From NCBI GenBank assembly GCA_049487715.1, contig CP150548.1:992001-1056000 (forward strand): a DNA stretch of 64,000 nucleotides, given 5' to 3'. Of this stretch, positions 18,211 through 26,900 are shown piece by piece (the first letter of the stretch is position 1; each line of letters starts with the position of its first letter). A program made the position numbers and the translations under genes. Below the pieces are notes generated by a model that saw only the letters and a list, made by a program, of their open reading frames with translations, did no database searches and was not told the DNA's origin. This DNA is from Pycnococcus provasolii. Its lineage: Eukaryota > Chlorophyta > Pseudoscourfieldiophyceae > Pseudoscourfieldiales.

Positions 18211-20263
18211 TGCAAATCCGAGCGCCATGGCGACGCATTCCAAGTCCACGTTTGGCCGATACGCAGCTGTAATAGCCTGCGCCGCGGTAAACCTCATAGA
18301 CTCAATCACATCCTTGCGCTCGAGAAGCTTTCTACTTAGGTGAGGTGCAGAGCGCAGCAACCTTACGTAACGCACGTAGTCTCCGCTTCGTAGAGCACGT
18401 ATGCTGTCCATTGCATGCAAAATCTCGACACTCGTAGTCCCGCAACCACGCGTTTCCCTGAGACGTGCAACCGCAGTCATGTAGGCGCTGCGCAGCGCAG
18501 GAGACATGGCAAAGGAACCACGGTTGCCAACCGTGGCCTCGTACAGCACGCGGCACGCATAAAATTCGTCGCGGCAGCTCGTCGATGGCTCCTCTGGTAC
18601 AGAACGATACAGGTCCATGAGACGCGAAAGGCACTGATTCATGTCCACGACGTCGCCGTACTCCAGCGCCATTCGTGCGTGGGCCTCGTACACCTCCACG
18701 GTAAGCTCCGTCTTCACATGCTGCACGGTGAGATCCTGCCTCATGCCCTTCATCTGATCCTGCATGTAGAAGTACGTCGCTTTCCCCTCGCGCCACATGG
18801 CAAGAGCGCGGTCAAGCGCCTTACGAAGCACATGTGGCGGACGCACGGTCGCCGGGTCTGGCGCGGACGTCAGACGGAAGTAGCTCTTCTCCAGATTCTC
18901 GCACGTGCCCACGATCGGCTCCGCCGTGTAAAGGTCCTCCTTCGTTATGTTGCCACCGCTGTACGTGGTGATGCTCAGCGCCGCCTGGCTGAGAGGCTTG
19001 GCAACCGTTCCATCAGCGTTGCCGGCACCAAAGCGACCAGCGCGCTCCGATCGCCGGCGAACCTCCATGGCATTTACCGCGCCGCTCGCCTGCGCCTGCG
19101 CCTGTTCCTTCCCTGCCCCTCTCGCGGCAGCTACCTTCTGCTTCTTTTGAGCCTTCTGCGCAGCCTTCCTCTCCGCCTTCTCCGCCTTGGCGCGCAGCTT
19201 CGCAGCCTTCTTGTTCTGCGCCACCTGCTCCATATCCTCCCACCTCCGTCGCGCTGCACTCGCACGTGCGCTCTGGCCTTCGTCCCAACGGCCACCGCGT
19301 CGACTGCCGCCGGCGACGACGGCGCCCGAGTCTTCGCTCACGTAAGATGTCATCGGAGCGCTGCCGCGGCTCCGGCGGTCGTCTACCGCCATTGCAGTTG
19401 CGTGTGCCGTTGGCCTTCCCGGAGGTGGCGGCGGAAAGTTGTTTCCGTGTGCCGTTGGCCTCCCCGGAGGTGGCGGCGGGAAGTTGTTTTGCCGCATCTG
19501 CGGTGGCTGATATTGCTGTTGTTGGTGGTGGTGTTGGTGTTGGTGTGGGTTAGTTGCCGACGACAGACTCTTCAGCACGGGCTCTTTTTCCCAGTCGTGA
19601 GTCCACAGCGTTCCTGCCTGGTTAGCACTGTTGATGAGTTCCTTAAGTTCCGCCTGCGACGCTGTGCGCAACTCCGGCGTCGTCGCGAGCGTGAAGCACC
19701 GTTCGACGAATCGACGCAGCGACTCGGGCCATGCCTGCGTCGACGGCGTCGACGGTGCGGGCTGGCGTGCTTGTTGTTGTTGGTGCTGCTGCTGCTGCTG
19801 CTGCTGGTGTGTTTGAGCGTTAACGCGCACGTACGATGGTTGTTGTTGTTGCTGCTGTAGTTGCTGCGTCGCCGGCGCTGCTGCTGCTGTTCTCATGTGC
19901 GGCGGCATGTACGCCGCCTGCGAGACATGCTGAGCGTGTTGAGCAGCAGCATGAGCGTGCTGGTGCTGTTGGAGCTGCTGGTGCTGGTGCTGTTGGAGCT
20001 GCTGGTGCTGTGTTGGGCTGCTGGTGCTGCTGCTGTTGGAGCTGCTGGTGCTGGTGCTGTTGGAGCTGCTGGTGTTGTTGTTGTTGTTGTTGATGAGGTT
20101 GCGTTTGTTGTTGCTGCTGCTGCTGCGCCTGTTGCGCGACGGCGGTTCGCGCGGCGTGCGCTGCAGCGTGCGCTGCGGTGGTTTGCGTGTATCCCGGCTG
20201 CTCGATGTAAAACCTATAATAGTGCTGGTAGTAGTGCTCGGTAACCTGCTGCTGCGACGCCAT
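17935..20263 (-). CDS. LENG8/THP3-like SAC3/GANP-domain protein, one apparent frame break in Q/H tract
   Basis: Nuclear protein of the SAC3/GANP/LENG8 family, linked to transcription, mRNA processing and export. The SAC3 domain occupies the C-terminal half: IVGTCENLEKSYFRLTSAPDP, VRPPHVLRKALDRAL, MKGMRQDLTVQHVKTELTVE and VYEAHARMALEYGD. This order is typical of LENG8/THP3. A Lys/Ala coiled region precedes it. The start I prefer is the ATG at 20263 (MASQQQVTEHYYQHYYRFY), because LENG8 homologues begin with Gln/Tyr-rich sequence. That frame and the main frame are offset by one base, switching near 20005-20018 inside a Gln/His minisatellite; the main frame also stays open as Gln/His there. Without it, the start would be 19908. 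A GTC run at 18170-18210 encodes poly-Asp. Confidence 0.83.
19958..20075. repeat. CTG/GTG minisatellite coding for Gln/His/Leu
   Basis: Imperfect tandem units of about 24 nt built from GCTGGTGCTGTTGGAGCTGC. They encode Q/H/L repeats on the minus strand within the LENG8-like gene. The frame of the gene changes inside this array, near a TGTGTTGGG variant at ~20009-20017. Confidence 0.8.
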
Positions 20264-20390
20264 TGATATATTTACATAAAATAAAAATCTAAAATCGAAA
20301 AATCGGAGTAGTGGAGATGGAACGCTCTTTTTCTTCGTTTCTTCTGTGGTTCCCTTTCTGTCAAAGCTTTGCCTTTAAAGGAGCTACCTT

Positions 20391-20517
20391 TAGGGTTTTG
20401 TTCCCTAAAGGGTTCGGTTCGGGTTTTGGGTTAGGGTTTTATGAACCTGGTTAGGGTTAGGGTTAGGGTTAGGGTTAGGGTTAGGGCTGACCCCTTCGTC
20501 TTCATCTTCATCCTCGC

Positions 20518-20548
<31 letters not shown>
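20391..20548. promoter_or_regulatory. Six perfect TTAGGG units plus CGTTTT repeats in divergent promoter
   Basis: 20451-20486 is exactly six TTAGGG units. Degenerate TTTAGGG/TTAGGGTTTT telo-box-like copies precede it from 20391. A run of CGTTTT repeats follows at ~20520-20548. It separates the divergent LENG8-like and golgin-like genes. Confidence 0.65.
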
Positions 20549-20549
<1 letters not shown>

Positions 20550-20569
20550 GAATTAACTTATTGTTGCCT

Positions 20570-22549
20570 ATGGCGTCCAATGGCGGTGGCGGTGGCGGCG
20601 GTGGCTGGTCACTTGCGGGTTCACTGAACGAATCCTTGAAGTCGTCGTTGGCGAATATCTCCAATATGGATATCACAACTGTCGTGGACACGATATCGGA
20701 TTCCGCATCCTCCTCGCTCAGCCGAGTCACGCGTGACCTCGACAAGACGCTCTCCGAACTTAACCAGTTCGAACCTGCAGCTGCCGCGCCTGTGGCTGTG
20801 GAAGTTCCACCCGCAGATTCCAACCCCAAAGAAGGAAATGGGAAAGACGCGACGAAAAAAACCTCCAAGAAGTCCGCGACGACGACGACGCAAAGACAAA
20901 ACACGAACTCGCAAGGCGAAGGAGCCACCAAGGAGGCGGTGGTGCCTCGTGCTGCTGCGGATAAAACGCCGCCGCATTCACCACCACCACCACCAGTGTC
21001 AGTGTCAGCAGAAACTACTGACAACGACGAAGCAAACGACCTCAACGACGCAAACGCACAAACTACCGCGAACAATGCGGTGTCGACGCTCTCGCAGGAC
21101 GATAGACTCGCACTGCTCGAGGAGCAGGCTATCCAAGCACTGGGCGACCTCGAGGAAAGTGAGCGCCGACTCGCCGAGTCGAGAGAAGAGGCAAAGGCGC
21201 TGAGAGCCTCGTTGAACGACGTGCGTGGCGAGACTGAAAAAACGAGACTAAGAGCGGAGGAGGCGGAGCGAGAGCTGCGCGAGGCGCGTGCAGAGGCGAA
21301 GCGAATGGAACGTGACTCAGCCGCACTCATCACGTCGCAAACAACCTCGGCGGATAGAAGGCTCAACGATGCCACGGAGTCCGCGCAGCGTGCGGTTGCA
21401 GACCTTCGGCGGAGACACGCCGCGCTCGCGGACTCGGTGAGGTCGCAAATGCAAAATGGGTCGCAGGCACTCGTCGAGTACGTGTCGGGTGAAGTGCGTT
21501 CGGTGCTCGCTTCCACCGCTGGTCGGCACTCCGCAGAGATCTCTAGACTTCGCTTAACCGCCGCGGAGGCTGAGGAAGCACGCAAGAGCGCGCAGGCGGC
21601 GGTAGCGGACGAGCGCGCGAAAAGTGAGAGGCGCGCCAAGTCATTCCTACAGCAGAAGGAGGCGTGGGCTCAGCGGGAGGCTGAGCTTGGCAAAGTGCCG
21701 GTATCCGCTCCAGATCCAGCTCTTGCAACCATCGTCATCGATGGTATTACGTACGACGCCGACGCCGTCGCATCGCTCGTTTCGCGCCTCGAGCATGCGG
21801 AGAAGCTTGCCGTGACTGCGCAGGAGGCTTCGAGCAACGCGGAGGCGCGTCTTTCCCACGTGTCTGACGAATTCGCAACAGCATCAGCACGCGTTGAGGC
21901 GCTCGAGCAGGCTCGCGAACACGATGCAGGCGTGCGCGCACAGCTGCAGGCGCGCCTTCAATCTGCTCAGGCGAGTCTCGCGGATGCTCGCGCACGCGCC
22001 GAGGCTTTTGAGACGCCCATCCTGTCGACGGCAGCTGGAGGAGCATCTTCGTCGCCTCGATCGGCAGATGCCGGCCCCGGTGCCTCCGCGATGGAGGCTC
22101 TGACACAAGCGCGAAGTGCGCTTGCGAAGGCGGCGGGCAGCGCGCTCGCGCCGTTCGACAAGGCGGACGGCCCGGGAGCGCTCGTGGCTGAGGTGCTCGC
22201 GCTCGCGGCAGCCATAAGCTCGGAGACTGCGCCAACGGCACCTGCCGCGTCACGCGGGCCGCTTGCCGCTGCCCTCGCCAAGGCTGAGGACGACCTGACA
22301 ACGGTGGCAGAGCGCGCAGCCAAGGCTGAGGAGTCGAACGCGCAGCTGCGTTCGCAGCTCAACACACTCAAGCTGCGCGAGAAGGAGTTGATGTGGCAGG
22401 TTCGCATGGCGGGTTCGCAGGCGTCCTCCGAGTCGGCATCCGCCTCCGCGAGCGCTGCCGGTGGCACGCAGGGTGGCTCGCAAGGTGGCTGGCTAAGCGA
22501 CTTGGTGCTTCGGTGCACGCAGCCCCGCCAACCAAGCAACGTTAGCTAA
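20570..22549 (+). CDS. Golgin-like coiled-coil protein with possible ALPS N-terminus
   Basis: 659 residues from the ATG at 20570. The N-terminus (GWSLAGSLNESLKSSLANIS) is rich in Ser, Leu, Gly and Asn and poor in charge, the pattern of the membrane-curvature-sensing ALPS motif of GMAP-210-type golgins. A Lys/Thr/Pro linker follows to ~residue 180. Long heptad coiled coil then runs from ~190 to ~480 (alternating Glu/Arg/Ala-rich) and again near 570-615 (LTTVAERAAKAEESNAQLRS). No GRIP domain or C-terminal membrane anchor is visible. Golgi tethering is inferred from shape only; any cytoskeletal coiled-coil protein remains possible. Element copy 3 begins a few bases after the stop. Confidence 0.6.
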   Translation: MASNGGGGGGGGWSLAGSLNESLKSSLANISNMDITTVVDTISDSASSSLSRVTRDLDKTLSELNQFEPAAAAPVAVEVPPADSNPKEGNGKDATKKTSKKSATTTTQRQNTNSQGEGATKEAVVPRAAADKTPPHSPPPPPVSVSAETTDNDEANDLNDANAQTTANNAVSTLSQDDRLALLEEQAIQALGDLEESERRLAESREEAKALRASLNDVRGETEKTRLRAEEAERELREARAEAKRMERDSAALITSQTTSADRRLNDATESAQRAVADLRRRHAALADSVRSQMQNGSQALVEYVSGEVRSVLASTAGRHSAEISRLRLTAAEAEEARKSAQAAVADERAKSERRAKSFLQQKEAWAQREAELGKVPVSAPDPALATIVIDGITYDADAVASLVSRLEHAEKLAVTAQEASSNAEARLSHVSDEFATASARVEALEQAREHDAGVRAQLQARLQSAQASLADARARAEAFETPILSTAAGGASSSPRSADAGPGASAMEALTQARSALAKAAGSALAPFDKADGPGALVAEVLALAAAISSETAPTAPAASRGPLAAALAKAEDDLTTVAERAAKAEESNAQLRSQLNTLKLREKELMWQVRMAGSQASSESASASASAAGGTQGGSQGGWLSDLVLRCTQPRQPSNVS

Positions 22550-22553
22550 GATT

Positions 22554-22694
22554 GCTCATTCAGTAAAGTAATAGAATTTACTTCGTCCAACGGTTGTCCA
22601 TTCACACCACTCACATTCACCATTCAGCCCATTCAATGGCGCCGCTTAGCAACAACCTTTGCACATGGCGCTGGTGATTTCGAGAGTTTTATCA
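22554..22694 (+). promoter_or_regulatory. Dispersed 3'-UTR element, copy 3 (golgin-like gene), longest form
   Basis: It starts 4 nt after the golgin stop: GCTCATTCAGTAAAG, GTCCAACGGTTGTCCATTCA, then CATTCA repeats and ATGGCGCC at 22636-22643. A second half (GGTGATTTCGAGAGTTTTAT near 22672-22692) matches copy 2. Confidence 0.75.
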
Positions 22695-22978
22695 GGGCGC
22701 TTGACATTAGAACTCAAGGATTCGTCTTAATAATAAGTTACGACTTGGTAGTGGTGGTGGTGTACACTTTTTTTACAACGATGGATAGGGCGCGCCGTCA
22801 TCTTCTGCCTGCGGCTAGGATACTACCAGGTACCAGGTCCGTCGCACAACCAGAAAATAACCGCTCTTGCTCTTGCCTCGAGAACATGCAGCCCAGAACA
22901 TTAAACTTTACTCGAAATTTGCTGTCACTGCCTCAGCTCGCCTTGAACGGATGGGAGATTTCGCTTCAAAAGCGACAG

Positions 22979-23830
22979 CTAACGTCGCCATAAGGCGCAC
23001 CCCACAGTTGGAAATAGTGTTTGAGTAGTGAGTACCTTGATGCCGTTCTTCTCGTTGTCGCTGTCGATGACGTCCACTTGCAGCGGAGTTATCGTCTGCG
23101 TGATGACTTGATGGATGAACTGCCGGTCACACTGAGAGATGATCTCGTTCCACTGCTCCTCGGAGTGGTTGTCGTTTTCAGTGCTCTTAACTAGCTCCTC
23201 GATTCCGTCCAAGTGGCCATTGTGACGCTAACCCCTAGTCTACAGTGTGAGGCAAAATCCCAATTCCTATTTCCCCAAACCTTATCCCTTGTACATCGCG
23301 CTCAGTGCGTGAGCGTCAGCATCCGTGAGCACGGGTAGGAGCGAATCCTCCAGCTTGCAGATCGCTGCAATTGTGTCGATGAAGATCTGGCGCGCCGTCT
23401 CCTCGCCGATCTCCGCTCTACTCGCGATTGCAAAAGTGGATAGGAACTTCGTTTACCAAGCTATGAGTTCTCTCCTTTCATTTGGCTTCGGCACCTCCGC
23501 TCGCCTTCCATCATCACGCCCGCGAGCTCGGCATTCCTAACCTCGCGCATCATCTCCATCATGGCGGCCGCCTCCCCCGTCTTCTTGCCGTTCAAACAAT
23601 AAGTTGTTTGAAGTCGACGAGGTCTTCGCCTGAGCTAGCTGACGGATTGGAGAAGAAGTCCGTTGACACTTGACAGGTCCGAGTAGTCGTTGTGGAACTC
23701 ATATGCGTCGCCGGCGTTGAGGAGGACGATGTTGTTCGGCGGGACAGGCTCCTGCAATACGCGGATCACTTCTGTGATCGACTTAGAGTGACTTAGAGTG
23801 TCTGGCTGTAGGCCTGGGAGAGGGGCCCGC
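22979..23830 (-). pseudogene. Decayed or heavily split minus-strand gene, family unknown
   Basis: Several protein-like blocks follow one another in shifting frames on the minus strand. These are HSKSITEVIRVLQEPVPPNN through DYSDLSSVNG (about 23830-23640), GEDLVDFKQLIV then LNGKKTGEAAAMMEMMREVR (about 23640-23490), EIGEETARQIFIDTIAAICK ending in MYKG-stop (about 23440-23282), and HLDGIEELVKSTENDNHSEE to DSDNEKNGIK (about 23220-23035). Composition is less GC-biased than in the neighbours. Three or more frame changes and stops make an intact gene unlikely unless several tiny introns exist; some edges (for example GTACTC after GIK) could be donors. I do not recognise the family. Confidence 0.4.
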
Positions 23831-23981
23831 GAAAAAAAAGGGGCCCGGCGCGAGGTGGTTTCGAAACACGCACCAACGAAGCATCCCCATTTGCACGTTA
23901 CTTTTTTACAATTTCTTTTTGCCCTTTTTCTATTTGGTACCAGCAAAGCAGCACCCACATTCTTCATCCATATTGATTTTC

Positions 23982-26900
23982 ATGTCGTCCTTCCGCTCGT
24001 CCATCTCAGGCGACGACGCTCTGGCTGACGTTGACGCTCTGGACGAGGTCGTTGGCGACGACGCGATGGACGTCGAGCACCTGCTGTCGAGGTACGGCGG
24101 TTCGTCGTCGTCGTCGTCGTCGTCGGCAGTGTCGGCAGCGTCGTCGCCTCGCGCTCCGGCGTCGATGGGTGTCGTCGGAGTCCACGGAGTCGACGACCCC
24201 TTGGCTGGACTAGGCTCGACGCTCAACGTCGCGCAGCGCGAAGTTACGCTGTCGGACACGATGAACATGAGGCCAGCAGCGGCGCCAAGGAGCGTGGAGA
24301 GCGTGGACGGCGACGGCATGAGCACGGTTGACCACATCGGAAGCGACGCGGGTGCGAGCACGATATACTCGTACACAACGCACCGCGCGGCGCACGGAAG
24401 CCCGCGCAGCCCGCGCAGCGTTGCCCCCACCGGCTCAATCAGTCCCACGAGTTGCGTCAGCGACACGCCGAGCCTAGCGCCGTCTGTATGGAGCCTCGAC
24501 GGCGGAATGCCGCCACCGTGGGGTGGCATCGACAAGGAACGCGAGAGAGCAACAGCAAGCACGAGTAGTGCTGGTGCACTTCAGATGCCGGGGAGCAGCA
24601 GAACGCCCACAGTCTCCGAGCACGGTGAGACTGCGGACGAACGAGCGTCTCTCCCACCACTGGGGCGGCTTGTGGAGCGCGGCACGGAGGAGGAGCAGAA
24701 AGAGACAACTTCGCCACCACAGCTACCGTCGCCGCCGCCGCCGCCCGTCATACCGGATGTCGATACAGCACTTAGACATGTGAATGAGGATCTCGCCACG
24801 TTCGGCGTGGAAGGCAGCCGCGCGCTCACCGTGTCTCCTTTGAGTCACGACCACGCTGGCAGCATCTTGTCCGCGGCGGTACAGCACGTGCCGACGCTCC
24901 CCTCGCTGAGCGAGGTGAGCATCGAGGCTGAGTTGGCAGCTCCACCGCCTCCTCCACCCGGCGCGATGTACTTGGAGGCGATGCAGCGCCGCGAGGCGGA
25001 AGCCGTCGGCGGAGCGAGCGAGCAAGGTGCCAAGCCTGCCGTCGGTCCCGCCGGTGACCAAGGTGCCGAAGCGCGTCGTCACCAGCATCGCCATCTCGTC
25101 AGCACATTCGCGCGAGCTGCCGCCGATGGTCAGTCCGCTCGTCAGGCTGCGTTTGCGAGCGGCGGCGCGCAGACGGACTCTCGTGCATGCGGCGGATTTC
25201 CTGCAGTCGCGAGCCGTGTCGGTGCTCTGGCGGTTGCAGCATCGGAAGATTTGCTGTCGAGGCAGACAGCCTCAGCCTTGACCGAGGCGTATGGAGACGC
25301 GACGTGCACCTGCGCATGTGCTCGCATGGCATTCATCGGGACTGCCAAGGGATACACTCTCTGCTTCGATACCGCGTTGGCAGGGGGCAGCAATGCCCAA
25401 TCATCAGGTGGTATCAAGCTTGTCTACGCACTTCACGACACGCCGCAGCAACCCGTGGCAGGTGCACTGGGTGCGGTGACGTGCTTGGCAGCAGCTAGGC
25501 GTGGTGGCGATGCAGGCGCCACAACGAGTTCAGAATCCGCCGATGCTGCAATGGTCAGCCTCCACGTGCTGACAGGGTACGCGGGCGGCGCGGTGGTGTT
25601 CTGGGAGTTGCCGCAACGAGCTACCAACCAGGGACAGACTGCAGATGGCCAGCAGCAGGGGGCAGGTCAACATCCTCGAAAGCTCAAGGTGCTCGCTGAT
25701 GCGCACCCCGCCGCAACGAGATGCTGTCGGTTCGCGGTGGGATCAGGCGCGATGCGTGCATTCACGTGCGACGCCGCGGGCAGCCTACGCGTTTGGAAGC
25801 TCGCACGCGGATCTCTCGGGCTGGGCGGCACGAGTGTCACGTCGCGCGAAATCATTCCCGGAGGAAATGCCGCTGGTGCAATTGCTGATGTTGCCAGCAT
25901 TCCTGTGCCTACGGTCGATCCAGTGAGCTCTGCTCCCGCAGGCAATGTCGCAGGCGCGAGTGCGTCGGAGGACAGCGACGAAAGTACGGCGTCACTAGCT
26001 ATCTCGGCTGCTGGCGCGGCCATCGCGCTCGTCGGCGACGCGCTTCTTCGCGCATCGGAGGATCCAACCGAGCTTTGGGCGGTCTTCACCGCGAAAGGTG
26101 GGTCCGTGCTGCGTCACCAGATGTCGAAGCTTGATGTCATGCTGCGATTCAAGCCACCTCCGCGTCTTCCCAGCGACAGACCGGACACGCCTCGGCCGGA
26201 GCCGCGTATCGCGTGGCGCCCTGTCGTTGGCAGCCTGAGCCTCGCTGTGGCGTGGGGCGGAGGTGTGTCAATCTACGTGATTCCCGCCGCCGCCGCACGT
26301 CGCGGTGCTGCTGCGGCGGCACAGCAACCTTCGTCGGGAGGATCTACTGAGCCACAGGCGGCGCCAACTGCGGCGATGGATTCCGAATCCACTCTGGCTT
26401 GCGCGATTGCCCTTCCGGAGGGATCGAGGGCAGTTTCATGCCACTGGCTTAGTCCCGCGGCGCTCGCGGTTGCCGACCAGTCTGGTGGAGTGAGTATCAT
26501 GCGCTATTCTCCGCCTGGTGACAACGGCAAGGTTGCGGCAGCTCTCCACTTCATCGAGGCGATCCCTCTCGCGGCGCAAGATGCTTTACCGTCGACTGAT
26601 GCACTCGCCGCAGCGAGTTCTTGGGCGGGCGCTGGACCGTGCGTCTTTGCGATCGATCCCAAGATGCATCTTCGCAGAGTGCGATGGCTCACGCTCAGTG
26701 CACGATCCAAGGCACTCATGGCTTGCTCAGACTGGCCGGGGAGTCTATTTGCGAGCATATGCGCATTCCTTTGCGCAAACGGCCAGTCGTCGCTGCTTCC
26801 CAAATCCGAAAGTGGAGATGGGAGTATCGAGGCAGCCATTCTTGGCGGGGCCCCGCCACGAGCAGCACCCGACGCGCTTGGCGCTCTTGCTTCGGAGCTG

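Noticed and set aside
18415-19860. 481-codon plus-strand frame over the LENG8-like gene
   Set aside because: Antisense shadow with Arg/Leu runs; the minus strand has clear SAC3-family motifs.
20451-20486. True telomere or chromosome end
   Set aside because: Only six units, with complete genes on both sides; interstitial by definition.
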